From: Oceanicella sp. SM1341
Lineage (GTDB): Bacteria; Pseudomonadota; Alphaproteobacteria; Rhodobacterales; Rhodobacteraceae
Assembly: GCF_003448965.1 (NCBI RefSeq)
Contig: NZ_QRGC01000026.1
Span: forward strand, 1-64,000
Reading direction: 5' to 3'
Length of the DNA stretch: 64,000 nt
Under the pieces are notes generated by a model. It did not search any database and was not told the origin of the DNA. It saw nothing but the letters and a program-made list of their open reading frames with translations. The translations under genes and the position numbers were made by a program. Positions 9,897-19,254 of this stretch are shown here, piece after piece. Each line of letters begins with the position of its first letter. The first letter of the stretch is position 1.

Positions 9897-11138
9897 ATGG
9901 CGCCGCACAGCGACAGCGACAGCACGGGCGAGGCCCGCCCTGCCCCGCAGGCCCGGGTGGCCATGGGCAAGAACCCCGGCCGCGCGCGCAGCCACAACCG
10001 CCGGGTGCTGCTGGAGATCCTGCGCCGCCACGGCCCGCTGGGGCGCAAGGCGCTGGCGGACATGGTGCAGATCTCCACACAGGCGGTCACCAACATCATC
10101 GACGAGCTCAGCGCCGAGGGGCTGGTGCTCGACCTCGGGCGCAAGCGCACCAGCCGCGGCCAGCCGCCGATCCTCTACGCCATCAACCCCGGCGGGGCGA
10201 TCAGCCTGGGCATCGAGATCTCGGTGGGGGCACTGGTGGCCACGGTGCTCGACCTCGGCGGAAACCCGCGCGAGGTCGAAACCCTGCAGCTCGCCGACAT
10301 GGCGCCGGAGCGGGTGCTCGAGGAGTGCGAGCGGCTGGTGGAGCGGCTCTCGGAGGGGCACGGCGCGCGGCTGATGGGCATCGGCGTGGTGATGCCCGGG
10401 CCCTTCGGCATCGAGGGGCTGTCGGGCATCGGCCCCACCACCCTGCCCGGCTGGGAGGGGGTGGACGTGCGCCGCCACCTCGCGCAGCGCTTCGCCGTGC
10501 CGGTGCTGGTGGACAATGACGCGAACGCCGCCGCCATGGGCGAGATGCTGTTCGGCAAGGGCCGCAACCTGTCGGATTTCTGCCTGATCTACTTCGGGGC
10601 CGGCATCGGCCTCGGCGCCTTCCTGCGCGACCAGCCGCTGCGCGGCGCGCGCGGCAATGCCGGCGAGATCGGCCATATCGTGGTGGCGCCCGGCGGCCTG
10701 CCCTGCCAGTGCGGCCAGGCCGGCTGCCTCGAGCGCTATGCCTCGCGCCACGCGCTGAACGAAACCCTCGTCGCGGCCGGGCTGGCGCCGGCAGACGCGG
10801 CGGCGCTGCACGCGGCCGGCCACCCGGTGGTGGCGGCCTGGGTGGCGGAGGCGGCCCGGCATCTCTCGCTGATGATCGGCCTCGTGGAGAACATCTTCGA
10901 CCCCGAGACGGTGATCCTCGGCGGCAAGCTGCCCGAGCCGCTGCTCGAAGACATCCTCTCCCGCCTTGCCGTGCCGCCCAGCGTGGCGCACCGGGCGGAC
11001 CGCCTGCAGCCCCGGGTGCAGCTCGGCCGCACCGGCCAGGCCTCCGCCGCCCTCGGCGCCGCGGCCATGGCCCTGCATGACGCGATCTCGCCGCGGCTCG
11101 ACATCGCCGGGGCCGATGAGCCGGAAGGCCCGGCATGA
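9897..11138 (+). CDS. ROK family transcriptional repressor
   Basis: The protein is 413 residues. An N-terminal winged helix (about residues 32-85, with STQAVTNIIDELSAEGLV as the recognition region) is followed by a ROK sugar-binding domain with VLVDNDANAAAMGE, YFGAGIGLGAF and the zinc cluster CQCGQAGCLERYAS. ROK regulators sense free or phosphorylated sugars and repress sugar-uptake operons. AGGAGG precedes the ATG. It is divergent from the ABC operon and overlaps the PIG-L gene by four bases (ATGA), so it very likely regulates both. Confidence 0.92.
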   Translation: MAPHSDSDSTGEARPAPQARVAMGKNPGRARSHNRRVLLEILRRHGPLGRKALADMVQISTQAVTNIIDELSAEGLVLDLGRKRTSRGQPPILYAINPGGAISLGIEISVGALVATVLDLGGNPREVETLQLADMAPERVLEECERLVERLSEGHGARLMGIGVVMPGPFGIEGLSGIGPTTLPGWEGVDVRRHLAQRFAVPVLVDNDANAAAMGEMLFGKGRNLSDFCLIYFGAGIGLGAFLRDQPLRGARGNAGEIGHIVVAPGGLPCQCGQAGCLERYASRHALNETLVAAGLAPADAAALHAAGHPVVAAWVAEAARHLSLMIGLVENIFDPETVILGGKLPEPLLEDILSRLAVPPSVAHRADRLQPRVQLGRTGQASAALGAAAMALHDAISPRLDIAGADEPEGPA

Positions 11139-13489
11139 GCAGCGACCACGCCCGCCTGGCCCGGCGCGAGGCGGCCCCCGCCCTGATGCGCCTGCACCGC
11201 GCGCTGTCGCGCCTGGGCTCGGTGCTCACCCTGATGAACACCGGCGCCCACCCGGACGACGAGCAGAGCGGCCTGCTCGCCTGGGCGCGGTTCTCGGAAG
11301 GAATGCGCGTGGTCATCGCCTGCTCCACCCGCGGCGAGGGCGGGCAGAACTGCCTCGGCCCGGAGCGCGGCGCCCTGCTCGGCCTGCTGCGCAGCCGCGA
11401 GATGGAGGAGGCGGCCCGGGTGCTCGACGCCGATGTGGCCTGGCTCGGCCATGGCCCCGACGACCCGGTGCACGACTTCGGCTTCTCGAAGGACGCCGAG
11501 GCCACCTTCGCGCGCTGGGGCGAGGCGCGGATCGTCGCGCGCCTCGCGCGGGCCTACAGGGAATACCGGCCGGACATCGTGCTCCCCACCTTCCTCGACG
11601 TGCCCGGCCAGCACGGCCATCACCGGGCGATGACCCGCGCCGCGGAGACCGCCATCGCCCTCGCCGCGCTGCCGGGCGAGGGCCTGCCCGGCTGGCAGGT
11701 ATCGCACTATTACCTCCCCGGCTGGGGCGGCGGCGGTGGCACCTACGACGACGCCGAGCCGCCGCCGGCCGCCACCCTCACCGTCTCCGCCCCGGGAGAG
11801 GAGGCGGCGAGCGGCGTGTCCTACGACGAACTCGGCCAATGGTCGCGCCGCCGGCATGCCTCGCAGGGCATGGGGCACTGGGCGGAGGTGCCGCGCCGAG
11901 ACTGGCCGCTGCACCTGCGCCGCGGCCCGGAGGCGGCCCGGCAGGGCGAGGCGCGGCTGGCCGAAGCCCTGCCCCGCACCCTGCTCGCACTCGCCGCCGG
12001 GGCCGGCCCGGCCGGGCCCGCGCTGGCGGAGGCCGATGCAGCCATCCGCACCGCGCAGCGCGCCTTCCCCGATGGCGCGGCGATCCTGCCCGCCCTTGCC
12101 GCCGCCGATGTGGCATTGGAGCGTGCCGTGGCCCTCGCCGAGCCCGGTTTCGCCGCCCTGCACGGCCACCGTCTCGCCCGCAAGCGCCGGGAGATCGCCT
12201 GCGCGATGGCCGAGGCGGCGGGGCTGGGCGGCGTGGCGCGGCTGCGCCCCGCCCTGCTGCGCCCGGGAGAGGCGGGCCTGCTGGAGGTTTCGCTCTCGCC
12301 CGCGGCGGAGCAGGCCGGCCTCGCCGCCCGCCTGCCCGAGGGGGTGACGGCGGGCCCCGCCCGCCCCGGCGCGCCCGTGACCCTGCCGCTCGGGGTCCGG
12401 GCCGACGCGCCGGATACCCCGGCTTTCGCTGCCGGCTTCGACCCGCTGGGCGGCAATGGCCCGGTCTGGGTGGAACTGTCCGCCCGTGTCGCCGGGCGCG
12501 ATCTGTGCCTGCGCCTCGACCCGGAAGAACCGCTCATCCTGCGCCGGGGCGCGGCGCTGCGTGTGGAGCCGGATGCCTTCCTGCGCCGGCCCGGCGAGCG
12601 CGGGCCGCTGCGCCTGCGGGCGGAGGCGCCGGCCCCGCTCACCTGCGCCCTGCCGCCGGGCTGGAGGGCGGAGACGGAAGCCGACGGGCTTGCCCTGCAC
12701 CCCGCGCCGGACACCGCGCCGGGCCTGCTCACCCTGCCGCTCGGCGCCGGGGGAGACCCGGGGCTCGTGCTCGCCACCGCCGGGCACCCGCATGTCGGCC
12801 GGCTGGTGCATGCCGCCCCGGCGGTGCTGCGCGTGCTCACGCTCGATCTCGCGCTGCCTCCCGGGGCCCGGGTGTGCTTCATCGGCTCGGGCGATGGCAC
12901 CGGCGGCTGGATGGCGCGCATGGGGCTCGATGTCACCGCACCCGCGCTGGTGCCCGAGGGCGAGGATTTCGCCGCCTACACCACGGTGGTCGCGGGCGTT
13001 GTCGCCTTCGGAAACCGGCCGGACCTCGCGCGCGCCGTGCCGCGGCTGCACCGGTTCGTGGCGCGTGGCGGGCATCTCATCACGCTCTACCAGCGCCCCG
13101 ACCAGGGCTGGGACGCGGAACGCACCCCGCCGCTGCCGTTGCAGATCGGCACGCCATCGCTGCGCTGGCGCGTGACCGATCCCTCCGCCCCGGTGGCGCT
13201 GCTGGCCCCCGACCACCCGCTTCTCGCCGGGCCGAACCGCATCACCGCCGCGGATTTCGACGGCTGGGACAAGGAGCGCGGTCTCTACTTCGCTGCCCGG
13301 CGCCACCCGGCCTACACTGCCCTGCTGAGCATGGCGGACCCGGGCGAGGCGCCGCTCGACGGCGCGCTGGTGAGTGCGCGGGTCGGGGCGGGAAGGCACA
13401 GCCATGTCGCGCTCGCCCTGCACCACCAGCTCGACCGCATGGTGCCCGGCGCCTTCCGCCTGCTGGCAAACCTCGCAGCCCCCGCCTGA
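11135..13489 (+). CDS. Long PIG-L/LmbE family deacetylase with C-terminal amidotransferase-like domain
   Basis: The N-terminal PIG-L domain (about residues 30-240) has the zinc motif AHPDDE (residues 38-43) and the third ligand region GQHGHHRAM (about 159-166). PIG-L enzymes remove N-acetyl groups from GlcNAc conjugates such as GlcNAc-malate, GlcNAc-inositol or GlcNAc-PI. At 784 residues it is much longer than the ~230-residue core. A middle beta-rich part is followed by a C-terminal class-I amidotransferase-like segment (about 590-780, TVVAGVVAFGNRPDLARAV). No signal peptide is seen, so it should be cytoplasmic. It is translationally coupled to the ROK regulator. Confidence 0.88.
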   Translation: MSSDHARLARREAAPALMRLHRALSRLGSVLTLMNTGAHPDDEQSGLLAWARFSEGMRVVIACSTRGEGGQNCLGPERGALLGLLRSREMEEAARVLDADVAWLGHGPDDPVHDFGFSKDAEATFARWGEARIVARLARAYREYRPDIVLPTFLDVPGQHGHHRAMTRAAETAIALAALPGEGLPGWQVSHYYLPGWGGGGGTYDDAEPPPAATLTVSAPGEEAASGVSYDELGQWSRRRHASQGMGHWAEVPRRDWPLHLRRGPEAARQGEARLAEALPRTLLALAAGAGPAGPALAEADAAIRTAQRAFPDGAAILPALAAADVALERAVALAEPGFAALHGHRLARKRREIACAMAEAAGLGGVARLRPALLRPGEAGLLEVSLSPAAEQAGLAARLPEGVTAGPARPGAPVTLPLGVRADAPDTPAFAAGFDPLGGNGPVWVELSARVAGRDLCLRLDPEEPLILRRGAALRVEPDAFLRRPGERGPLRLRAEAPAPLTCALPPGWRAETEADGLALHPAPDTAPGLLTLPLGAGGDPGLVLATAGHPHVGRLVHAAPAVLRVLTLDLALPPGARVCFIGSGDGTGGWMARMGLDVTAPALVPEGEDFAAYTTVVAGVVAFGNRPDLARAVPRLHRFVARGGHLITLYQRPDQGWDAERTPPLPLQIGTPSLRWRVTDPSAPVALLAPDHPLLAGPNRITAADFDGWDKERGLYFAARRHPAYTALLSMADPGEAPLDGALVSARVGAGRHSHVALALHHQLDRMVPGAFRLLANLAAPA

Positions 13490-13902
13490 GCGCTGCGGAA
13501 GGCCCGGCCGCGGGGACGCCGGTGCCCTCACCCGGCCGGCGCCATTCCCGCCGGTCCTGCCCGATTGCGCGCGGAGGGCGCTCCCGCGCCGGGCCGCCTC
13601 GTCGGGGCGAGCCGAGCGGCAACCAGCCCGGCGGGCGGGGCACCGCGCGCCCGTGGCCCGGATGCGCGTGCCCCGGGGGGGGGCGCGGGAGACCGGGCGC
13701 AGGGCCGTCGGTTCGGGCGCGCGACGACATCCGGAGGCGCTGCCGGAGCCGGCTTCCGGCCGTGCTTCCCCCGTTCTTCTCCCGTCCTTTCCGCCGTGCA
13801 GGCCATGCGGGCTTCACCCGGGCTCGCGGCTGTGCGAGACAGGGCCTTCGCCCGCTACCGGAGCCTGCCCGCTCCCGCTCCTTCCGCCCGAGGTCGCCCG
13901 CC
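13490..13902. other. 413-bp intergenic stretch, no gene seen
   Basis: This very GC-rich stretch lies between the PIG-L stop and the exonuclease start. Open frames cross it on both strands, but they read as Arg/Pro/Ala-rich low-complexity peptides typical of high-GC shadow frames. No clear terminator, promoter or repeat was recognised. Confidence 0.5.
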
Positions 13903-14583
13903 ATGCCCGATGCCCGCCAGCCCTTTCCTCCGCTGCTCCGCGCAGGCGGCCGTGCGCGGCTCCCGGAGCTGCCCGCCGGCCCGTTCCGCTTCGTGGCGCT
14001 CGACGTGGAGACCGCGAACCACGACCGGGCGAGCATCTGCCAGGTCGGCGTCGCCTTCGTGCGCCCCCACGGCGAGATCGACTGCTGGGTGAGCTATGTC
14101 GACCCCGGGCCGGGCCGCTGGGCCTTCACCGGGCTGCATGGCATCGGGCCGGATACGGTGGCCGGCGCCCCCGGCATCGGCGCGGTGCTCGACCTGCTCG
14201 GCCCGGCCCTGCGCGGCCTCACGGTCTACCAGCACTCGGGGTTCGACCGCAGCGCCCTCCGCGCCGCCTGCACGGTCCTGGGCCGGCCGGAGCCGGACTG
14301 GGAGTGGCAGAACAGCGTCTCCGTCGCGCGCAGGGCCTGGCCGGAGCTGAAGGGCAACGGCGGCCACGGGCTCGCCTCGCTGCGCGGCTTCCTCGGGCTG
14401 CGCTTCGAGCATCACGACGCGGGCGAGGACGCCCGCGCCGCGGCCGAGGTGGTGCTGCATGCCGAGCGCCTCGGCGCCTACGGCGCCGTGGCAGGCCGCA
14501 CGGGAGCTGGCCGGCTCGGCCGGCTTCAGGCCGGGGCGAGGTCGATCACCTCGCCGCCGGCCGCCGCGAGCCGCGCGAAATAG
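13903..14583 (+). CDS. DEDDh 3'-5' exonuclease domain protein (DnaQ-like)
   Basis: The protein is 226 residues. Exo I is FVALDVETAN (Asp and Glu ligands), Exo II is VYQHSGFDRSAL and Exo III is HHDAGEDARAAAEV, giving the H-x4-D pattern of DEDDh nucleases. It is probably a stand-alone exonuclease and not the replicative epsilon subunit, because no Pol III partner is nearby. The start at 13903 places MPDARQPFPPLLRAG before the domain. The last ~20 codons read through 58 bp antisense to the convergent downstream gene; the conserved domain ends before that. Confidence 0.8.
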   Translation: MPDARQPFPPLLRAGGRARLPELPAGPFRFVALDVETANHDRASICQVGVAFVRPHGEIDCWVSYVDPGPGRWAFTGLHGIGPDTVAGAPGIGAVLDLLGPALRGLTVYQHSGFDRSALRAACTVLGRPEPDWEWQNSVSVARRAWPELKGNGGHGLASLRGFLGLRFEHHDAGEDARAAAEVVLHAERLGAYGAVAGRTGAGRLGRLQAGARSITSPPAAASRAK

Positions 14584-15536
14584 GCCTGCGTCTCCAGCAG
14601 CTGGAACGGGAAGCACAGCCCGGCCGGCACCGGTCTGTCGCCGGTGAGCCCGGCCAGCCGCTCGAGCACCAGCGCGGTGCCGAGCCCGGTGAGCGGCATC
14701 TGCCCGCCGGGGTGGACCACCACCCGGTGCACCCGCAGCGGGGCGCCGGAGGCATCCGCGCCCTCGATCTCGATATGGATCTCCGTGGCGGGCGCCGCGC
14801 CGCGCCGGCGGGCCGAGCTCTCGCCGATGGCAAGGCGGAACTGCAGCTCCGGCGTGCGGACGCGGTTGGCCAGCACCAGCACGTCGAAGGGCGAGAAGAT
14901 CTCCGCCTCCACCTCTGTGCCATCGAGGGCGCGGAAGCGGGTGGCGAGGTCGTCGCCCGAAAGCCAGGCATGGGCGCCGCCGCGGAGGGTGAGCGCCGGC
15001 GGGCGGGAGCTGATCAGCCGCTCGACGTCGCGGTCGGCTGCCGGGCCGCCGCCGTCCTGCTCGTCGAGCAGCGCGCCGATGCGCAGGGAATCGACCCTGG
15101 CAAAGCGCTGCGCCGCCGCCACGGCGGGCACCGTCGTCGCACCCACCAGCCACTCGGCGCCCAGCACCACCGGCGCGGCACCGGGGCCGAGCAGGCCGGT
15201 CGACACCTCGGCGCCGATCTCGTGCAGGCCCGCGGAGATGCCGATGCTCGGAATGCCGCGGGCGAGCGCATGGCGCAGCACGGCCATCTTCTCGTCGCGG
15301 AAGAACAGCCCGATGGCGGAGACCGGCCGCGTGCCGAGGCCGAGGTCCTCCGCGTCGAGGTCGATCGCCACGCCCTCGGCATGGCCCAGCTCGGCGGCGA
15401 GCGCGCGCGCGCGGCCCGTGTCGCGGCCACCGATCAGCAGCGGTTGTCCGGGATGGGCGGCGCGCAACATGCGCGCGGCCCAACGCCCGGCCTTGCCGGC
15501 GCCGCCGACGAGAAGAATGGGGGTCGTCGTGGTCAT
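14526..15536 (-). CDS. Saccharopine dehydrogenase-like NAD(P)-binding protein
   Basis: The 336-residue protein starts with a Rossmann motif ILLVGGAGKAGRWAARML. The arrangement resembles saccharopine-dehydrogenase-like and trans-acting enoyl reductase-like proteins, with a C-terminal FPFQLLETQAYFARL segment. The substrate is unknown. The start at 15536 is preceded by GAAAGG. It is divergent from a TetR gene and shares with it two dyads that probably form the operator, so it is likely induced by a small molecule that it also metabolises. Its 3' end overlaps the exonuclease gene by 58 bp, convergently. Confidence 0.75.
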   Translation of the reverse strand: MTTTTPILLVGGAGKAGRWAARMLRAAHPGQPLLIGGRDTGRARALAAELGHAEGVAIDLDAEDLGLGTRPVSAIGLFFRDEKMAVLRHALARGIPSIGISAGLHEIGAEVSTGLLGPGAAPVVLGAEWLVGATTVPAVAAAQRFARVDSLRIGALLDEQDGGGPAADRDVERLISSRPPALTLRGGAHAWLSGDDLATRFRALDGTEVEAEIFSPFDVLVLANRVRTPELQFRLAIGESSARRRGAAPATEIHIEIEGADASGAPLRVHRVVVHPGGQMPLTGLGTALVLERLAGLTGDRPVPAGLCFPFQLLETQAYFARLAAAGGEVIDLAPA

Positions 15537-15597
15537 AGCGGAAGCCTTTCGCGTGAGTGTTGCGGGCGGCCCGGGCTGGCATCCTGCCGCCCGGGCC

Positions 15598-15643
15598 ATT
15601 ACCATGAGTAACCTACCATCAGTAAGTTACTACGGGTAACTTA
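15598..15643. promoter_or_regulatory. Two tandem dyads, probable TetR operators
   Basis: The first dyad is ATTAC-N5-GTAAC (15598-15612, one mismatch). The second is TAAGTTAC-TACGG-GTAACTTA (15623-15643, perfect 8-bp arms). Their centres are 28 bp apart, close to three helical turns, between the divergent saccharopine-dehydrogenase-like and TetR genes. Such paired palindromes are usual for TetR autoregulation. Confidence 0.7.
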
Positions 15644-15710
15644 TGGGGCATGCCCGGCGGATCAACCCCCCCGGGTGCCGGAAGACGGCCGGAAGGCGAG
15701 GAGCATTGCC

Positions 15711-16286
15711 GTGAGGATGACGAAGGAGGCGCGGCGCGCGCAATTGCTGGACACCGCCCACGCGCTGGTGCGCGAGCGGGGCACCGACGCGCTGACGCTC
15801 GGCGCGCTGGCCGAGCGGGCGGGCGTGAGCAAGCCGGTGACCTACAACCATTTCGGCACCCGCTCGGGCCTGATGATCGCGCTCTACAAGGAAATCAACG
15901 ACCGCCAGGTGCGCGCGCTGGCCGGCGCGCTGGAGCGGGCGCCCGCCTCGCTGGAGGAGGTGGCGGGGCTGGTCTCGGCGGCCTACATGGCCTGCCATGC
16001 CGGCGTCGGGCCGGAGTGGCACGCCATCGGGGCCGCGCTGAAGGGCGATGCCGCGATGGAGCGCTACCAGCGCGAGATGATCGACGAATACGCGCGCTTC
16101 TACGCCGCGGCGCTGGCACCGCTCTCGCCCCTGCCGGCGGCGGAGCTCGACCGGCGCTGCATCGCGGTGATCGGGGCCGCCGAGGCGCTTTCGGACGCGA
16201 TGGTGCGGGGGCGGCTCCTCGAGGCGGAAGCGGCGGCGGAGCTGGCCTCGCTCATCACCGCCTGGCTGGGCGGGCCGCCCGCCTGA
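15711..16286 (+). CDS. TetR family transcriptional regulator
   Basis: The N-terminal helix-turn-helix is LTLGALAERAGVSKPVTYNHF, followed by an all-alpha ligand-binding domain, about 191 residues in total. The GTG at 15711 was chosen because GAGGAG at 15698-15703 lies 7 bp before it; ATG at 15717 is possible, and a GTG at 15675 lacks a ribosome binding site. It is divergent from the dehydrogenase-like gene and overlooks the dyads at 15598-15643, its likely binding sites. Confidence 0.88.
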   Translation: MRMTKEARRAQLLDTAHALVRERGTDALTLGALAERAGVSKPVTYNHFGTRSGLMIALYKEINDRQVRALAGALERAPASLEEVAGLVSAAYMACHAGVGPEWHAIGAALKGDAAMERYQREMIDEYARFYAAALAPLSPLPAAELDRRCIAVIGAAEALSDAMVRGRLLEAEAAAELASLITAWLGGPPA

Positions 16287-16329
16287 GGCGCGTCGGCCGC
16301 AGCCGGCGGCCATCGGCGCGCGGCGCCGC

Positions 16330-16656
16330 TCACAGCGTGCCGAAGCGCGCGGGCACCCGGCTGTAGAACAGGTTCAGCCCGCGCCCGGCAAGCGCAGCGA
16401 GCACGCGCGCAGCCTCCGTCGCGGTGGTGACCACCGAGACCTGCAACGGCTGTTCGGCCACGTCGAGCAGCGTCACGGCATGCACGGCCCCGGTGCGGCT
16501 GCGCCCCACGAGCCCGCCGGAGAGTGTGGCCCCCTCCACCCCCAGCCGCTCCAGCTCGGCGAAGAGCCATTCGCCCAGCGGGCGGCCCTCGCGGCTGCGG
16601 TCCTGCAGGGTCCAGAAGGTGAGGATCTCGCCCTCGGTTTCCGTGTCGGGGTTCAT
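16330..16656 (-). CDS. DUF190 family small protein
   Basis: The 108-residue protein has the DUF190 pattern: W-x-LQDRSREGRPLGEWLFAE near the start, then GVEGATLSGGLVGRSRTGAVH, and a C-terminal VSVVTTATEAARVLAAL. The fold resembles GlnB-like proteins, and members occur beside transporters, where a regulatory role has been suggested. It overlaps the HlyD stop by four bases (ATGA), so it is the last gene of the efflux operon. Confidence 0.75.
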   Translation of the reverse strand: MNPDTETEGEILTFWTLQDRSREGRPLGEWLFAELERLGVEGATLSGGLVGRSRTGAVHAVTLLDVAEQPLQVSVVTTATEAARVLAALAGRGLNLFYSRVPARFGTL

Positions 16657-17654
16657 CGCACCGGTTCCTTCCGATCGTCGACGTGGATGCGGGGCACGAC
16701 GGACATGCCCACGCGCATGCGCTCCATCCCCTCCTGGCCGGGGGCGAGGGCGATGCGCACCGGCAGCCGCTGGGCCACCTTGGTGAAATTTCCGGTGGCG
16801 TTGGCCGGGGCGATGGCGCTGTAGGAGACGTTGCTGGCCGCCCCTATGCTCTCGACCCTGCCGGCAAAGTGCAGCGCGGGCAGCGCGTCGACCGTGAGCT
16901 CGACCGGCTGGCCGGCGCGCACGCGGGCGAGCTGCGTCTCGCGGAAGTTCGCCGTGACGTAGATCTTGTCGAGCGGCACGATCGCCATGGCCGTTGTGCC
17001 CACGGAGACATACTGCCCCACCCGCAGCGACTGCTGGCCGATGGTGCCCGAGACCGGGGCCGTGATCTGTGCGTAGCTCAGCTGCAGCCGCGCGGTGTCG
17101 AGGGCGGCCTCCGTGGCGGCCTTCTGCCCGGCATAGACCCTGAGCAGGCCGCGCGCCGCCTCCAGCGCGGCCGCGGCGCCGTCGCGCCGCGCGGTGGCGA
17201 TGGCAAGCCCGGTCTCCGCCTCGTCGAGCGCGCGCTGCGAGATCGCGCGGGAGACGAGCTTGCGCGCCCGCCCGGCATCGCTCTCGGCGAGGGAGACATC
17301 GGCGCTGATCGCCTCCAGGCTCGCCTCGGCCTCGCGGATGAGCGCCTGCTGCTGCGCGATCTGCGACCCGATCGTGGCGAGCCCGGCCTCGGCCGAGCGC
17401 ACGGCGAGGCGGAGATCGCGGTCGTCGATGGTGGCCAGCAGGTCGCCGGCCTCCACGCGCTGGTTTTCCCGCACCAGCACGGAGGCGATGGTGCCCGCCA
17501 CCCTCGGCGCCACGTTCGTGTAGTCCGAGATCAGGTAGGCATCCTCGGTCTCCTGCACGTCGGCGGCGGACTCGGGGCGGTTGAGCCGGACACCGGCGGC
17601 CACGACGAGGACCGCGGCGCCCGCGAGGGCGAGTTTGAGGGTGAGGGACGGCAT
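16653..17654 (-). CDS. HlyD/EmrA family membrane fusion protein
   Basis: The 333-residue protein has one N-terminal membrane anchor (LALAGAAVLVVAAGV), a biotinyl-lipoyl-like half motif VAPRVAGTIASVLVRENQRV, a long Ala/Glu-rich coiled-coil hairpin (about residues 85-190) and the second lipoyl half ITAPVSGTIGQQSLRVGQYV. It bridges an inner-membrane exporter to the outer membrane. GGAGG precedes the start at 17654, which lies 17 bp after the MFS gene. Confidence 0.92.
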   Translation of the reverse strand: MPSLTLKLALAGAAVLVVAAGVRLNRPESAADVQETEDAYLISDYTNVAPRVAGTIASVLVRENQRVEAGDLLATIDDRDLRLAVRSAEAGLATIGSQIAQQQALIREAEASLEAISADVSLAESDAGRARKLVSRAISQRALDEAETGLAIATARRDGAAAALEAARGLLRVYAGQKAATEAALDTARLQLSYAQITAPVSGTIGQQSLRVGQYVSVGTTAMAIVPLDKIYVTANFRETQLARVRAGQPVELTVDALPALHFAGRVESIGAASNVSYSAIAPANATGNFTKVAQRLPVRIALAPGQEGMERMRVGMSVVPRIHVDDRKEPVR

Positions 17655-17671
17655 GGGACCTCCGGGGAAGA

Positions 17672-19219
17672 TCAGTGCCGGCGGTCCACGAGGGGCGCCG
17701 GGATGAAGGTGAGCGCCGCGCACAGCGGCACCATCGCAAGGGCGAGGCAGCCGAACACGAGGTAGGTGTCCGCGGTGGTGAGGGTGGTGACCTCGACCCC
17801 GATGGCCTCGGCCAGGCGGGCGGTGTCGAAGCCGCGGGGAAGGGTTGCGGCCACTGCCGCGGCATGGTCGACGAGCACGAGGGAGTGGAAATGGTCGCGC
17901 AGGGTCTCGAAGCGCCCCACGGCGGCCACGCCGGCAAGCGTGCCGATGGCGCGCAGCATGTTCACGAAGCCGGCGATGTAGGGCCCCTCCTGGGGCTGCA
18001 CCACCGAGGTGGAGACGAAGAGCAGCGAGACGATGGCCATGGGCTGGCCGAGCGCCTGCAGCAGCTGGGCCGGCACGAACTGCCGCCAGGTCCACGAGCT
18101 GTCGAGGCCCGAGGCGAGCAGGCAGGCCATGCCGATGAGCGCGAGCCCCAGCGCCAGCACCACGCGCGCATCGACCCACCTGCGATAGAGCAGCAGCGCC
18201 ACCGCGAAGCCGAGCACCAGCTGCGGCAGCCCGATCAGCAGGCCCAGCGGCGCGATCTGCCGGCTGCGGTATTCCTGCACGCTGCCGAGAAAGCTGCCGG
18301 GCAGCGAGGCCCCCGAGGAGAGGGTGACCAGCAGCAGGAAGAAGATGACGAACCCCACGCAGAGATTGCGCCGCGCCATCAGCGAGAGCCGGATGAAGGG
18401 CGTGGGGTGCTGCCATTCCGCGAGCAGGTAGACCGCGATCAGCGCCACCCCCGCCACCAGGCTCAGGCTTATCATCGGCGCATGGAACCAGTCCTGCCGG
18501 TTGCCCTGCGCGAGGGCGAGACCGATGAGAAACAGCCCCGGCGCCCCGGCGAGGAAGCCCGTCGCGTTGAAGTTGCGGAACCGCGACCAGTTGACCGGCT
18601 CCGCCGGCAGGCCCCAGCCCACCAGCAGCCCGCACAGCGCCGCGGCCGGCAGGAACTGCCAGGAGATCCAGCGCAGGTCGGACAGGCCGTCGGTCCAGTA
18701 GCCCACCACCCAGTAGGCGACATTGGGCGTGAAGGTGGCGGTGAGGGCGTAGAGCGCCAGCCCGTGCAGCCGGATGGGCGGCGGCAGGAAGCGCAGCGCC
18801 ATCATCATCAGCAGCGGGATGAGCGCCCCCGCCGACATGCCCTCCGCCGCGCGCAGCACCAGCAGCAGCGGCAGGTTCACCACGAAGGGCAGCACGAGCG
18901 ATATGGCCGCGGTGATCGCCAGCATGGCAAGGCAGAAGCGCCGCACCGTGAAGGTCACCGCGAACCAGCCGGCGAAGGGCATCACCATCAGCTCGCCCGC
19001 CGTGTAGCAGGACGAGATCCAGGAGCCGGGGTCGGCCCCCTGCCCGAGCGCCCCCTCGATATCGGCCAGCGCCAGGCTGCCGGCCCGGCTGGTGAGCCCG
19101 GACATCATCGCCGCGATGAGCACGCCGGACAGCGCCGCGACGGTGCGCGCGTTCAGGGCCGGCGGCGACACCGGCCCCGCCGCCGGTGCCGGCGTGTGGG
19201 AGACTGCTGCAATGGTCAT
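17672..19219 (-). CDS. DHA2 family MFS drug exporter (EmrB-like)
   Basis: The 515-residue protein has about 14 predicted membrane helices. The motif DPGSWISSCYTAGELMVMPF after the first helix is typical of DHA2 (EmrB/QacA) exporters. With the HlyD-type protein it would form a tripartite multidrug pump; no outer-membrane channel is encoded here. Two perfect palindromes and a divergent TetR gene lie upstream, so the pump is probably repressed until its substrate is sensed. Confidence 0.9.
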   Translation of the reverse strand: MTIAAVSHTPAPAAGPVSPPALNARTVAALSGVLIAAMMSGLTSRAGSLALADIEGALGQGADPGSWISSCYTAGELMVMPFAGWFAVTFTVRRFCLAMLAITAAISLVLPFVVNLPLLLVLRAAEGMSAGALIPLLMMMALRFLPPPIRLHGLALYALTATFTPNVAYWVVGYWTDGLSDLRWISWQFLPAAALCGLLVGWGLPAEPVNWSRFRNFNATGFLAGAPGLFLIGLALAQGNRQDWFHAPMISLSLVAGVALIAVYLLAEWQHPTPFIRLSLMARRNLCVGFVIFFLLLVTLSSGASLPGSFLGSVQEYRSRQIAPLGLLIGLPQLVLGFAVALLLYRRWVDARVVLALGLALIGMACLLASGLDSSWTWRQFVPAQLLQALGQPMAIVSLLFVSTSVVQPQEGPYIAGFVNMLRAIGTLAGVAAVGRFETLRDHFHSLVLVDHAAAVAATLPRGFDTARLAEAIGVEVTTLTTADTYLVFGCLALAMVPLCAALTFIPAPLVDRRH

Positions 19220-19254
19220 GGGGCTCGCGCTCCGGACGGGAAGAGAGGGTGCGT

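Noticed and set aside
10966-14583. Single plus-strand frame of ~1200 codons
   Set aside because: It is a shadow of the PIG-L gene; only the section from 13903 is a real gene (exonuclease).
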